Source of the DNA: Niveispirillum sp943371025
GTDB lineage: Bacteria; Pseudomonadota; Alphaproteobacteria; Azospirillales; Azospirillaceae
Assembly: GCA_943371025.1 (NCBI GenBank)
Contig: CALRTC020000033.1
Span: 1 to 64,000, forward strand
Direction of reading: 5' to 3'
Length of the DNA stretch: 64,000 nucleotides
The position numbers were made by a program, and so were the translations under genes. The notes below the pieces were generated by a model, which was not told the DNA's origin, did not search any database, and saw nothing but the letters and a program-made list of their open reading frames with translations. Below, piece after piece: positions 1 to 8,488 of this stretch. Position 1 is the stretch's first letter. Every line of letters begins with the position of its first letter.

Positions 1-236
1 GCCACCGGAATGGAGATGGTGCAGTAGAACAGCGCGAAATAGAGCCCGCTGATCAGTCCAAGCTGCCCATCCGTGACGCCCAGATCATCCTGGATCGGCT
101 TGGCCAGGATGGAAAGAAGCTGCCGGTCCAGGAAGTTCAGCACATAGACAAAACACAGCGCACCCAGCACATACCAGGCGCGGGCGTCCGGCGGTGGGGC
201 CATGGTGGATGACGATGTCTGGGGCACATTGGTCAT
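1..236 (-). CDS. MFS transporter, N-terminal part only (runs off the left edge)
   Basis: The first 78 codons of a major facilitator superfamily transporter are visible. After a short polar leader (MTNVPQTSSSTMAPPPDARA) the first membrane helix appears, followed by NFLDRQLLSILAKPIQDDLG and then GQLGLISGLYFALFY, the start of helix 2. The DRQ pattern after helix 1 and this loop are typical of the Spinster-like MFS branch, which also contains the transporter at 52116-53438. The gene follows the TonB receptor on the same strand with a 98-bp gap, so the two may form an uptake pair (outer membrane, then inner membrane). The substrate cannot be judged. The remaining helices lie outside the window. 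Confidence 0.8.
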   Translation of the reverse strand, partial: MTNVPQTSSSTMAPPPDARAWYVLGALCFVYVLNFLDRQLLSILAKPIQDDLGVTDGQLGLISGLYFALFYCTISIPV

Positions 237-334
237 GTCTGGACGCTCATCGAAGCTGCGGAAGCACGGGGGAAGCGGCAGAAGAATTCATCCACCAGGG
301 AACGAACGTCTTCCGCCGGTAGCCTGACATTTAA

Positions 335-2950
335 TCAGAAGGCTTTGCGCAGGTTGAGCGCCACGAAACGGCCGATGGGATTATAATTACCCCCGATGCC
401 GTCCGTTGCGGGAAAGAAGGGCGGCTTCCGGTCGAACAGGTCATTGACCTGCAAGGCCAGCTGCGTGCCGGACGTCACGCCGCCGTCGGGCAGTGTCCAG
501 GAGATGCGCAGATCGACGGTCGTATAGGGATCGGCCTTGTACTCCCCGAGGCCGGTCGGCGTGCTGTAGGTGCTTTTAACGCCCGTCCGGTAATTGATGA
601 ACCCGATGACACCAACCGGACCGGCGACCGCCCCCAGCGAGGCCCGTGCCGTCGCGCGGGCAAGCCCCAGATTCAGGCTGTTCGAAATCGGCGCGCCCGG
701 CGACAGTTGCGTGTCGAATTTCAAGATGTAATTGCCGGCCAGACCGGCAAAGACCGCGCCGAAATCCGTCGGATGCCGCCAGCCAATATCAAAATCCAGA
801 CCATTGGTCTTGCGGATACCGAAATTACCAAGTCGCTGGTCCAGCACATTACCGATCTGGGGCAAGGGTGTCGGCAGATTGACCGGCGTCGCCTGCGCCA
901 GAAGGGCGGCAAGCTGTGATGCCGACGGGTTGCGGTAAACGATCGACGCCAGCGTCGGGTCGGAGAACATCAGGGCGGCGGCCGGGACGCCGATAGCATC
1001 GGTAAAGCGGATATCATAGAAGGTGGCGCTGGTGCGCAGCTCTGGCAGGAAACCGGGCAGCCAGTCGATGCCCAACGAATAGGTACGGGCCTTCTCCGGC
1101 TGCAGGTCGCGGTTGCCGCCCCGGAAATAGACGGTGTTGACCTGGTTGGCGCCGCGCGTCGGGTCACGGGCGGCAACCGCCGCCGAGGCCGCGTCAAGAT
1201 AGTAGGCGCCGACGGTCGCGCCCACCTGCCGCATGCCCGGTGCCCGGAACGATCGGCCATAGGTACCGCGGACAGTGACACCTTTGATCGGGTCCCAGTT
1301 GAAGCCGATCTTCGGGTTCTTCGTCGATCCGAAATCACTGTAATGGTCATAGCGGCCCGACAGGGACAGCGAAAGGCGATGCAGCAGCGGCGCCTCGTTA
1401 TCCGCCCCGACCACAGGCGCGAAAATCTCACCAAAGACGGAATAGATATTCCGGCCAAGATCTTCCGGAACGGGGAAGAACCCGACAAATCCTTGCTGCT
1501 CGAACGTCTCTCGACGGTATTCGGCACCAGCCGCGAATTTCAATTCGCCCCCCGGCAGGTTGAACAGCGGGCCATCGACCTTCACGGCGCCCAGCGATGT
1601 GCGCTGTTTGACCGTGACACTGGTGGAATAGTCGGTGATGGCGGCGGCAACGGCAGGGGCCGTGCGCGTGCCAAATGGGTCCAGGGCCGTCGCCGTCGTC
1701 GTCCCCGCGGCAGCGGCCGCCAGCGCGTAGGGGTTCACATCAGGAATGAAGGCATCGTTGGTGGTCCAGCCGAAGGTGCCATAGGCGCTGAGATTGAGGT
1801 CACCCGGCAGGGATACGTCAAGGCCGAGCGAGGAATTGCCGACCTTGGCCCGGTCCGTGTTAACGACATGGTCCGACCCATAGAGATTATCGGTCCGAAA
1901 CAGGACCGTCTCGCTAGTGGCATTGGTACCGGGCGGCGCCACGAAAAACGGATTGGTATTGCGGATCGTCACCGCCTGGATGGCCGGGGCCGCCTGGATC
2001 TTGTCCTTGCGGTCGGAATAAAGCAGGTCGCCCCACACGGTCACATGCTCGCCCAGTTCCTGGCGACCGGACAGGAAACCGCTATGCATGCGTGTCCGGG
2101 GATACAGGTCAACCGTCGCACCATTGTCGCAGTAATTCGTCGTATTCGGCGCAAAGGCAGGGGCGGCGTATGTGACGGCACCGGTCTGCGGAATCAGGAC
2201 GTTCGGCGTCGGGCAGTTGGTCAGTCTGGTGTCGACACCGCCATAGGGCCGGAAATCCAGCACCCGGTAATCCCGGTCGGCCCCCGTGATATTGTCGTTC
2301 TGCGTATATTGATAGGCCGCCAGGAACGACCCGGTGCCCCAGTCATCACCGACCAGGGTACTGGCATAGGTCGAATGATAGCCGTCGGCGACCCCGTAGC
2401 GCACATCGGCTTCCGCCCCGGAGAAATGCTGGCGCGTGACGAAGTTCACCACGCCGGCGATCGCATCCGATCCGTAGACCGAGGATGCGCCATCGGCAAC
2501 CACCTCCACCCGTTCGATCGCCAGACCTGGCAGATGCGGATAGTCTGGGTTGGTGTCGTTGGCAGCCGCACCGACCAGCCGGCGGCCATTCATCATGACC
2601 AGTGTCGCGCTCGCGGGCAACGCCCGCAGTCCCGGCGCGAAGGGCCCGAAGCCGGCGCTGCTGGCACGCGGAGCCGTGTTGAAACTGTTCAACTGCGGCA
2701 CGCTGGCCAGCAGATCGGGCGTGGTCGGGGCTCCGACAGCCTCGATATCTTCGCGGGAAACACTGATCAGGTTCGAACCGGTGGGCGGCACGCCCCGGAT
2801 TCTGGAACCGGTCACGATGATTTCTTCTAGAACATTGTCGGATGTATCCGGCGTCTGCGCTGACCCAGCCGACGCCGATGTCAGCATCAGGACAACAGAA
2901 GATACCCCGGACAGCGTGAGATGCCGCGCGGATTTCCAGCCCTTCGACAT
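335..2950 (-). CDS. TonB-dependent outer-membrane receptor
   Basis: An 871-residue TonB-dependent receptor expected to import a scarce substrate across the outer membrane using TonB/ExbBD energy. A Sec signal peptide ends near residue 31 (ASAGSAQ). A TonB-box-like stretch LEEIIVTGSRI follows at about residues 41-51, then the plug domain (to about 180, with LPGLAIERVEVVADGASSVY and GSDAIAGVVNFVTR). The beta-barrel ends in the terminal phenylalanine (LRKAF) used for BAM recognition. Length and architecture match the large CirA/oar-like receptors common in sphingomonads and Azospirillaceae, whose substrates are often plant-derived compounds. It is divergent from a TetR regulator, with a palindromic operator in between (3023-3042). 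The substrate is unknown. Confidence 0.93.
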   Translation of the reverse strand: MSKGWKSARHLTLSGVSSVVLMLTSASAGSAQTPDTSDNVLEEIIVTGSRIRGVPPTGSNLISVSREDIEAVGAPTTPDLLASVPQLNSFNTAPRASSAGFGPFAPGLRALPASATLVMMNGRRLVGAAANDTNPDYPHLPGLAIERVEVVADGASSVYGSDAIAGVVNFVTRQHFSGAEADVRYGVADGYHSTYASTLVGDDWGTGSFLAAYQYTQNDNITGADRDYRVLDFRPYGGVDTRLTNCPTPNVLIPQTGAVTYAAPAFAPNTTNYCDNGATVDLYPRTRMHSGFLSGRQELGEHVTVWGDLLYSDRKDKIQAAPAIQAVTIRNTNPFFVAPPGTNATSETVLFRTDNLYGSDHVVNTDRAKVGNSSLGLDVSLPGDLNLSAYGTFGWTTNDAFIPDVNPYALAAAAAGTTTATALDPFGTRTAPAVAAAITDYSTSVTVKQRTSLGAVKVDGPLFNLPGGELKFAAGAEYRRETFEQQGFVGFFPVPEDLGRNIYSVFGEIFAPVVGADNEAPLLHRLSLSLSGRYDHYSDFGSTKNPKIGFNWDPIKGVTVRGTYGRSFRAPGMRQVGATVGAYYLDAASAAVAARDPTRGANQVNTVYFRGGNRDLQPEKARTYSLGIDWLPGFLPELRTSATFYDIRFTDAIGVPAAALMFSDPTLASIVYRNPSASQLAALLAQATPVNLPTPLPQIGNVLDQRLGNFGIRKTNGLDFDIGWRHPTDFGAVFAGLAGNYILKFDTQLSPGAPISNSLNLGLARATARASLGAVAGPVGVIGFINYRTGVKSTYSTPTGLGEYKADPYTTVDLRISWTLPDGGVTSGTQLALQVNDLFDRKPPFFPATDGIGGNYNPIGRFVALNLRKAF

Positions 2951-3022
2951 GTGATCTCCTCCCTTATTTGATTATGGCTTTTGCAGTTCGATATCCCGAA
3001 CCCGGCCGGGCCGTCAAGTTCA

Positions 3023-3042
3023 TTCATTTAGTGATAAATGAA
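3023..3042. promoter_or_regulatory. Perfect palindromic operator between TonB receptor and TetR gene
   Basis: The 20-mer TTCATTTAGTGATAAATGAA is a perfect 8-bp inverted repeat around a GTGA spacer. It lies 73 bp upstream of the receptor start and 120 bp upstream of the TetR start. Its right 15 nt (TTAGTGATAAATGAA) recur exactly at 5445-5459 in front of the acyl-CoA ligase. Size and symmetry fit a TetR-family dimer site; that the neighbouring TetR protein binds it is inference. Confidence 0.7.
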
Positions 3043-3161
3043 ATTGTTGGCCATGAACGTCATCGCTTGACCGCGCAGGGGTCCCGCACGCATCGTCTGG
3101 CCTGAATGATCGGGTGGATGGCGTCCTATCGGGGTGCATCCCGTCAGAAAGGCTGAAGGGT

Positions 3162-3851
3162 ATGGCAACGGAGCCGAAACCAGCGGGTCGCCGCACGCGC
3201 GCGGAACAGCGGGCGGCGACCTTGAAACTGATCCTGGATACAAGCGAGGAGCTGTTCGCCCAGCTCGGCTATTTCGGGGTGACGATCAAGGATGTCGCGG
3301 ACAAGATGGGCATCCATCCCGCGCTGATTCATTACTATTTCGACGGCAAGAAAGCGCTGTTCGACGCGGTTTTCGACCGCCGGGTACAGTACACCGTCAC
3401 CACGCGCACGGCCGCCCTGGCGGCCTATGAGGAGGAGACGGGCGACAATCCGACCGTTGAAGGGGCGCTGCGGGCCTATTATGACGGGGCCTTCGACATC
3501 TATATCAACGGCGGCGAAGGCTGGCGCAATTTCGGCCGCATCTTCGCCCAGGTCAACAATGCGCCCGGTTACGGCGCGGAAAAGATGGACGCCTATTTCG
3601 ACCCGTCGGTGCGGCGGCTGGTGGGCATCTTGAAGAAGGCCTTGCCTGAAGCGCCGCTGGAAGACCTGTTCTGGTGCTTCCAGTTCACGTCCGGCGCCTA
3701 CACGCTGATCCTGTCCCGCACGGGACGTATCGACCGATTGTCTGACAATCTCTGCACCTCCGATGATTTCGAGGCCGCCCGTGAAAGGTTTGTCACCTTC
3801 ATGGCCGGCGGGTTCGAAGCGTTGTACAAGCGCCGGACCGCAGCAAAGTAA
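3162..3851 (+). CDS. TetR/AcrR-family transcriptional regulator
   Basis: A 229-residue TetR-type repressor. The N-terminal helix-turn-helix spans about residues 20-65, with GYFGVTIKDVADKMGIHPAL followed by the IHYYFDGKKALFDAVF signature. The helical C-terminal ligand domain contains a segment (FGRIFAQVNNAPGYGAEKMD) seen in TetR proteins of acyl-CoA/aromatic catabolism. The ATG at 3162 was chosen over one 48 nt upstream because GAAAGG lies 8-9 nt before it and the upstream extension has no family resemblance. It is divergent from the TonB receptor and convergent with the CoA ligase. The shared operator at 3023 and 5436 suggests it controls both; the inducer may be the CoA ester made by the ligase (inference). 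Confidence 0.9.
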   Translation: MATEPKPAGRRTRAEQRAATLKLILDTSEELFAQLGYFGVTIKDVADKMGIHPALIHYYFDGKKALFDAVFDRRVQYTVTTRTAALAAYEEETGDNPTVEGALRAYYDGAFDIYINGGEGWRNFGRIFAQVNNAPGYGAEKMDAYFDPSVRRLVGILKKALPEAPLEDLFWCFQFTSGAYTLILSRTGRIDRLSDNLCTSDDFEAARERFVTFMAGGFEALYKRRTAAK

Positions 3852-3856
3852 GTGGG

Positions 3857-3902
3857 GCCGCCGTGTCTGCTGGCCGGCAGCCCTTTTGGTCAGACAGGCG
3901 GC
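3857..3902. terminator. Inverted repeat between convergent genes (possible bidirectional terminator)
   Basis: GCCGCC-G-TGTCTG pairs with CAGACAGGCGGC (12 bp with one bulged G) around a 21-nt loop that itself contains GCTGGCCGGCAGC. It lies immediately after the tetR stop and overlaps the 3' end of the convergent ligase gene. The T-run (CCCTTTTGG) is inside the loop rather than after the stem, so the terminator call is weak. Confidence 0.35.
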
Positions 3903-5347
3903 AACCGGGCGTCGCGCAGGGCTGCCCGGCGGACCTTCCCGGCCTCGTCCCGCAAGGGCTCCTGCGTGAACTCCACGCTTTTGGGCAGCTTGTAGCGGGC
4001 CAGCCGCTCAGCGATGAAGGCCAGGATCTCCGCCTCGTCCAAGGCGGTGTCCGCCAGGGGCTGTATGATGGCATGGACGCGGGCGCCCCATTCCTCATCC
4101 GGCAGACCGATGACGGCACTGGTCCGCACTGCCGGATGGGCATCAATGGCTGCCTCCACCTCGGCTGGATAGATATTGGCACCGCCGGATATGATCAGGT
4201 CGTTGCGCCGGTCGGAAAGGTAGAGATAGCCCTCCGCATCCACGCTGCCCAGGTCACCCGTCGACTCCCACTCACCCACGCGCTTTGCCGTGCTGCCCAG
4301 GTAATGGTAGGTGGACCCGGCACCACCATTGGGGCGGAAAAACACCTCCCCGACTGCTCCGGCGGGGCATGCCCGGCCTTCCCCGTCCAGGATTGCCAGC
4401 TCATAACCGTCGCGCACGCGCCCCACCGATCCACGGTGAGCCAGCCAGTCCGTGCCGGAAATCATGGTCGAGCCAATGGCTTCGGTCGTGCCGTAATATT
4501 CATGCACCCGCCCGCTGCCCAGCCAGTCGATCCACGCTTCCTTCAGCCAGGGCGCGCAAGGGGCCGCCATGTGCAGCATCATGCGCAGGCTGGGCAGGGT
4601 GAAGCGCGACAGGACCTCCGGCCCAAGATGCCAGATGCGGTGCATCATCGTCGGCACCAGCGTCACCCACTCCACCTTGTGCGCCTCGATCAGCTGCAAC
4701 GCGCGCAGGGCATCGAAGCGCCCCATCTCCACGATGGTCGCACCGACGAACAGGCCCATGGACATGCAGTGAAACGGAGCATTGTGATAAAGCGGTCCGG
4801 GATTGAGGATCACATCACCCGGAACCTGGCCCAGAAACCCCTCCTGCGGGTTCCATCGTGCGGGCATGGCATCCACGATCACCTTCGGCCGCCCCGTCGA
4901 TCCACCACTGGTCATGGCCTTCCAATACGGGGATACAGTCTCCGGCAAGGGATCGGCCGCATATTGGTGCAGCGCGTCCGGATCAATTGCCAGGGCCGGG
5001 ATGCCAGGACCAGGCGGGGTACCAATGAACAGACGGGGGCGGACGATGTCCAGGATCGTCTGCATTTCCAGCTTGGGCAGCTTGGCCGCCACGATGTTCG
5101 GTATGGCGCCCAGCTTCCAGATCGCGAAGACCGTCTCATAAAAGGTGGCGCCGTTGGGCAGCGCCACCGTCACGAAGTCCCCCTGCCCGACCCCGTGCGC
5201 CGCCAGCTGCCGCGCCCGCTGGTTGGAGCGCGCATCCAGCGCCGCGAAAGAGATGGAGGCATCGTCCTGGATCAGGGCCACCCGGCCGGGAGATCGACGC
5301 GCATGGTGGGTGAGAATGGAACTGAGGGCGACACCATCATTCGACAT
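3890..5347 (-). CDS. AMP-forming acyl-CoA synthetase (class I adenylate-forming ligase)
   Basis: A 485-residue ligase that activates a carboxylic acid to its CoA thioester with ATP. The phosphate-binding motif reads MTSGGSTGRPK (about residue 145), followed by the YGTTE adenine motif, STGDLG, and the hinge RRNDLIISGGANIYPAEVE. The C-terminal catalytic lysine lies in YKLPKSVEF. Sequence style resembles FadD-like and bile-acid/aryl-CoA ligases of catabolic clusters rather than long-chain FadD. The ATG at 5347 has AGGAG 8 nt upstream; the 70-codon upstream extension crosses the operator region and is not protein-like. It is convergent with tetR, and an operator half identical to the tetR/TonB one lies 98 bp upstream of its start. 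The substrate is unknown. Confidence 0.9.
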   Translation of the reverse strand: MSNDGVALSSILTHHARRSPGRVALIQDDASISFAALDARSNQRARQLAAHGVGQGDFVTVALPNGATFYETVFAIWKLGAIPNIVAAKLPKLEMQTILDIVRPRLFIGTPPGPGIPALAIDPDALHQYAADPLPETVSPYWKAMTSGGSTGRPKVIVDAMPARWNPQEGFLGQVPGDVILNPGPLYHNAPFHCMSMGLFVGATIVEMGRFDALRALQLIEAHKVEWVTLVPTMMHRIWHLGPEVLSRFTLPSLRMMLHMAAPCAPWLKEAWIDWLGSGRVHEYYGTTEAIGSTMISGTDWLAHRGSVGRVRDGYELAILDGEGRACPAGAVGEVFFRPNGGAGSTYHYLGSTAKRVGEWESTGDLGSVDAEGYLYLSDRRNDLIISGGANIYPAEVEAAIDAHPAVRTSAVIGLPDEEWGARVHAIIQPLADTALDEAEILAFIAERLARYKLPKSVEFTQEPLRDEAGKVRRAALRDARLPPV

Positions 5348-5435
5348 TACGGCAACTCCTGACTTGTAACCTCCCCGCCACCCCTTCTTTTCTGCGCATG
5401 CCTGCGCATGGGGGCCGACGGCTCGCGGACGCCAT

Positions 5436-5463
5436 TTCATTAACTTAGTGATAAATGAATGAA
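5436..5463. promoter_or_regulatory. Second copy of the TetR-type operator, upstream of the CoA ligase
   Basis: Contains TTAGTGATAAATGAA at 5445-5459, identical over 15 nt to the operator at 3028-3042, flanked by outer TTCATT (5436-5441) and AATGAA (5458-5463) arms. It lies in the 253-bp gap between the ligase start and the flagellar motE-like gene. Apart from this element and the terminator at 5503, nothing coding is seen in that gap. Confidence 0.6.
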
Positions 5464-5502
5464 AAGCAAAATCCGATGGGCGTCCTGCGCGCAAGACAAA
5501 CA

Positions 5503-5539
5503 GGCCTGGCCGCCAACCCCGGTGGTCGGCAGCCAGGCC
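5503..5539 (-). terminator. Strong terminator of the fliL-fliM-DUF6468-motE operon
   Basis: On the minus strand the RNA can form GGCCTGGC-U-GCCGACC paired with GGUUGGC-G-GCCAGGCC: 16 bp including G-U pairs, closing a 5-nt loop (ACCGG). It is followed by the U-rich TGTTTGTCTT. It lies 62 nt after the motE-like stop. A smaller hairpin (CCGCCA/TGGCGG, 5595-5614) overlaps that stop codon. Confidence 0.7.
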
Positions 5540-5600
5540 CGGAAATTCCAGAAACATTGTTTGGATGGGGCGGGCAGCCGGGATGGGCCAACGCCCGCCA

Positions 5601-6320
5601 TTACCGGCTGGCGGTCAATCCCGCGCTGCGCGGGGGCGCTCTGGTCGGCCGGTCGGCGGGCAGCACGCGCCGGAGCGCCAGGGTCCGGGTCAGTTGGTTA
5701 ACCTTTGCCGCTTCCATTTCCGCCAGGATGGGGGCGGACCGCCGTTCCTGCATCAGGTCCAGCAGATCCACCAGGATTTCGGCATCGGTTTCGTTCAACA
5801 GGCGCGCCGCGTCCTTGGGCTTCATGTTCTCATAGATCGACACAAGCCTTTGCAGGTCGGCCTTCGCCATGGCCGCGCGTCGATCCAGCAGGGTCGACAC
5901 GTCCTGGCGTGCCTGTTCCAGGCGGGCAATCTGCTCTGCCGCCTTCTTCTCTGCGGCCGCCAGCATCTGGGCCCGCAGGTCCAGTTCGGTCTGACGGTCG
6001 GCCAGTGACCGGCGCTCCGCCGCCAGCATGGTGGCCAGGGCCGGATCACAGCGCGCCGGGGTCAGTCCCTCCGACGATACCGTGGGCTTGGCGGCGCCGG
6101 GGGCCAGCAGATCGGTATAGCCCTGCATCAGGGGGACGGCCGCGGCCGGTGGCGGCGACATGGTCTCCGGACCGGCCACCTCCGCCGCAGCGCCGCCGAC
6201 GCGGGCCACCAGGGTGGTGGCATATAAGGGAACGGCCAATGCTGCGACCGTAGCGGCCGTCGGCAGCAGGCGCGGACGGAAAGTCACGATCCGCTCCAGC
6301 TTGGCTTTGTCAAAGGCCAC
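5601..6320 (-). CDS. motE: MotE-like flagellar protein (MgtE-N-type domain)
   Basis: A 239-residue protein with an N-terminal membrane segment (about residues 17-38), a proline/alanine-rich linker, and a long coiled coil (about 95-150, rich in AAEKKAAEQIARLEQARQD). A C-terminal MgtE-N-like helical domain contains YENMKPKDAARLLNETDAEI. In Sinorhizobium MotE is a periplasmic chaperone for the stator-associated protein MotC, and this domain order matches. The start is GTG at 6320, overlapping the upstream gene by 11 bp, so it is translationally coupled as the last gene of the fliL operon. A possible client is the exported TPR protein at 38829 (inference). Confidence 0.75.
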   Translation of the reverse strand: MAFDKAKLERIVTFRPRLLPTAATVAALAVPLYATTLVARVGGAAAEVAGPETMSPPPAAAVPLMQGYTDLLAPGAAKPTVSSEGLTPARCDPALATMLAAERRSLADRQTELDLRAQMLAAAEKKAAEQIARLEQARQDVSTLLDRRAAMAKADLQRLVSIYENMKPKDAARLLNETDAEILVDLLDLMQERRSAPILAEMEAAKVNQLTRTLALRRVLPADRPTRAPPRSAGLTASR

Positions 6321-6795
6321 GGATGGTCTCCCTGAACAGGCGCATGGCCGCGCGTTCCCCCGGACCGGCGGGCATGCGCGGCGATGCGATGGGTGTTGAA
6401 GCGGCGGCGGGCGTCGGCACCCGGCGCGGCGCGGGTGGCGCCGGCGGCAAGGCGGCCGGCGTTTGCGTCACCAGCGGCCCCAGCCGATCCAGCGTCTGGC
6501 GGGCGATGGCGCAGGTCCGGTCGATCTCCTGGTGCAGCCGTTCGGCCTCATCCATCGTCCGGCCCAGATCGGTGGCCAGATGCTGGGCGGACTGGCGCAG
6601 GCTGGTGACAGATCGTTCCGCCCCATCCACGGCATCCGAACAGGCGCGCAGCAAGCCGCGCAGTTCCGCCTGGGCACCGCGCAGGGCCGCCACCCGTCCG
6701 TGCAGCCGCGCCAGCACGAACAGGGTGCCCGCGAACAGCACGGTCAGGGTCAGGCTGACCAGGGGTGCCAGGGCCTCAACGCTGGGTAAGGCCAT
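6310..6795 (-). CDS. Flagellar-operon protein of DUF6468 type
   Basis: A 161-residue protein with one N-terminal membrane helix (VSLTLTVLFAGTLFVLARL, about residues 13-31), then a coiled-coil segment (about 35-110) and a proline/alanine-rich tail that ends in ERAAMRLFRETIRGL. It overlaps fliM by 20 bp and motE by 11 bp. I place it with the DUF6468 family from its position after fliM and its layout; its function is unknown. A bitopic coiled-coil protein made with C-ring and motor proteins could act at the inner membrane near the stator or export gate. Confidence 0.65.
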   Translation of the reverse strand: MALPSVEALAPLVSLTLTVLFAGTLFVLARLHGRVAALRGAQAELRGLLRACSDAVDGAERSVTSLRQSAQHLATDLGRTMDEAERLHQEIDRTCAIARQTLDRLGPLVTQTPAALPPAPPAPRRVPTPAAASTPIASPRMPAGPGERAAMRLFRETIRGL

Positions 6796-7831
6796 GGATC
6801 ACCTCATCCTGTCCACCCAGGTCGGTTTCGATACGGATGGCGATGCGGCCGTTGCGCTGGCCCATCTCTCCCTGGAACATCGGGACGTGCCCGCAACTGA
6901 GCGTGGCCCGAGCATCAGTACGCGTATCCAGCGTCAGCTGCGTGCCTGGCTTCCAGGTCAGGATGTCGGCCAGATTGACCGTCGCTTGCCCCAGCACAGC
7001 GGACAGATCGACATTGGTCCGACGCAGCTCGCTTTTCAGGTGGCTTTCCCACATGCTGTCACGCCCGAACTTCTCCCCCATGAACTGCTGCAGCAGGACA
7101 TTGCGGACGGGCTCCAGTGCGGCATAGGGGATCAGAAGGCTGACCGAACCGCTGCGCCCGTCCAGTTGGGCATTGAAGCTGACCTGCACGGCGGCATTGT
7201 TGGACCGGGCGATGGTGGCGAACAGCGGGTTGGTCTCGATCCGTTCGGCGACGAAATGCACTTCCGTCAGGGGGGCGAAGGCACTGGCCAGATCGCGCAG
7301 CACCATCTTGATCACCCGTTCGGCCAGTGCCCGCTCGATCACCGTATAGGGGCGCCCGTCGATGGGAGCCGGTTCGCTGCGCCGGCCCCCCAGCAGGATA
7401 TCGACAATGGAATAGATCAGTTCGCTGTCGACGGTCAGCAGCAGGGTGCTGTCCCATTCCACCGCCTTCACCACGGTAATCAGGGAAGGCAACGGAATGC
7501 AGGACAGGAAATCACCAAAACGCACGGCGGCGGGGACCACGCCCGTCACCTCCACATTGCCCGATGTCAGGTTGCGGAAGCTGGAACTCATCATCCGCAC
7601 CAGCCGGTCGAAGATCACGTCCAGCATGGGCAGCCGATCGTAATTCACAAAGCTGGAATTGACGATCTGGTCGATGACGCTGCGGGGTGCCGCACCTTCC
7701 GCTGCATCGAACTGCATCAGCCGGTCAATTTCTGACTGATTCAGCATCTTGTCACCCTCGCCCGCCAGCATGCTTTCCCAGGCGCTGTGGACATCCTCAC
7801 CATCGGCACCTTTCATGGTCGGATCACTCAT
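6776..7831 (-). CDS. fliM: Flagellar motor switch protein FliM
   Basis: A 351-residue C-ring protein that binds CheY-P and sets rotation direction. The N-terminal CheY-binding helix reads MLNQSEIDRLMQ (residues 29-40). The CheC-like middle domain (about 70-250) contains FRNLTSGNVEV and DILLGGRR. The C-terminal SpoA/FliN-like domain contains VDLSAVLGQATVNLADILTW and GHVPMFQGEMGQRNGRIAIR. An ideal Shine-Dalgarno (AGGAGG) lies 7 nt before the ATG. It follows fliL with a 10-bp gap and is the second gene of the minus-strand operon that also makes the DUF6468 and MotE-like proteins. A 30-residue leader before the CheY-binding helix is somewhat longer than in E. coli. Confidence 0.96.
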   Translation of the reverse strand: MSDPTMKGADGEDVHSAWESMLAGEGDKMLNQSEIDRLMQFDAAEGAAPRSVIDQIVNSSFVNYDRLPMLDVIFDRLVRMMSSSFRNLTSGNVEVTGVVPAAVRFGDFLSCIPLPSLITVVKAVEWDSTLLLTVDSELIYSIVDILLGGRRSEPAPIDGRPYTVIERALAERVIKMVLRDLASAFAPLTEVHFVAERIETNPLFATIARSNNAAVQVSFNAQLDGRSGSVSLLIPYAALEPVRNVLLQQFMGEKFGRDSMWESHLKSELRRTNVDLSAVLGQATVNLADILTWKPGTQLTLDTRTDARATLSCGHVPMFQGEMGQRNGRIAIRIETDLGGQDEVIHGLTQR

Positions 7832-7841
7832 CGCAGGCCTC

Positions 7842-8318
7842 CTATTGCAGGATCAGGGTGCGCAGCAGCACCGCATCGACCGGGACCGGATCAGCGATAT
7901 TCCGCACCCGGCGCAGCAGTTCCGCCCGGAGATTCTCCACCCCCAGGCGACCTTCCAGATCGTTCTCGTCCAGGGCGCGCAGATATTGCTGCATCTCATC
8001 GACCAGCACCGGTTCCATCTGGGCCAGCTTTGGCTGCTGCTCGGGCGCGGTCTGCAAGGTGACGCCGATCTTCATCAGCTTCACCGCAGCCGTGCTGCGC
8101 AGATTGACCGTCAGTTCAGGCAGAACGACGAAGCGTTCCTTGGGTGCAGCCGCGATGACCGCCTTTTCGGCCTCTCCATCGGCTTGCATTCGGCCCGCCA
8201 TCAGGCCGCTGACAAGACCAAGAATGAAGACACCCGCAACGACATAGAGTTTCTTGCGGGTATTCGGAGCCGACGACGGAAGACGTTTCTCCAATCGGTC
8301 AAATGTACTTTCAGTCAT
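7842..8318 (-). CDS. fliL: Flagellar basal-body protein FliL
   Basis: A 158-residue bitopic inner-membrane protein that associates with the stator around the MS ring. The membrane helix is LYVVAGVFILGLVSGLMAG (about residues 24-42). The periplasmic stomatin-like domain carries the conserved YVVLPELTVNLRS-like segment (here FVVLPELTVNLRST) and ends in LRTLILQ. The ATG at 8318 is preferred over an in-frame GTG at 8330 because GAGG lies 6 nt before it. It is divergent from fliF across a regulatory gap with a TTAA-type box. The window also holds a second FliL-like gene at 43919. Confidence 0.9.
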   Translation of the reverse strand: MTESTFDRLEKRLPSSAPNTRKKLYVVAGVFILGLVSGLMAGRMQADGEAEKAVIAAAPKERFVVLPELTVNLRSTAAVKLMKIGVTLQTAPEQQPKLAQMEPVLVDEMQQYLRALDENDLEGRLGVENLRAELLRRVRNIADPVPVDAVLLRTLILQ

Positions 8319-8391
8319 TCTTGACCTCACGACAGATCAATTACAAATCCAGTCGATTCTTCTCCAATTTTCCGATCACCACCTGCCGCCA

Positions 8392-8409
8392 TTTTTACGC
8401 CCGTTAAAA
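8392..8409. promoter_or_regulatory. TTAA-type flagellar box between fliL and fliF (degenerate)
   Basis: TTTTTACGCCCGTTAAAA, a pair of TTTTAC/GTTAAA half-sites in the 176-bp gap between divergent fliL and fliF. It is more inverted than tandem and is the weakest match to the island-wide element. A further single half-site (GTTAAAGAGCC) lies at 8473-8483. Confidence 0.4.
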
Positions 8410-8411
8410 GA

Positions 8412-8488
8412 GCCTCGGCTAAGGTGCTGTTCAGTCCACGGGTTGACCATACCGGGGCTGGTTTCCAGAAACGTTAAAGAGCCGAGGC
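8412..8488 (+). promoter_or_regulatory. fliF leader inverted repeat that can cover its ribosome-binding site
   Basis: GCCTCGGCT (8412-8420) is the perfect complement of AGCCGAGGC (8480-8488). The right arm contains GAGG (8484-8487), the only plausible Shine-Dalgarno for the fliF GTG start at 8495 (7-nt spacing). Pairing of the arms would hide the ribosome-binding site, provided transcription starts upstream of 8412. The first part of each arm is preceded by the repeated sequence GTTAAA(A)GAGCC. Confidence 0.4.

Noticed and set aside
1343..2830. A 495-codon open frame antisense to the first TonB receptor
   Set aside because: It lies wholly within the receptor gene, has arginine/glycine-rich composition typical of GC-driven shadow frames, no Shine-Dalgarno and no domain.
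3863..5362. A 499-codon open frame antisense to the acyl-CoA ligase
   Set aside because: The opposite strand has all motifs of an adenylate-forming enzyme; this frame is low-complexity H/R/Q-rich.
6776..6795. Frameshift between fliM and the DUF6468 gene (20-bp overlap)
   Set aside because: Both proteins are complete with natural ends; overlapping starts are normal in this compact operon.
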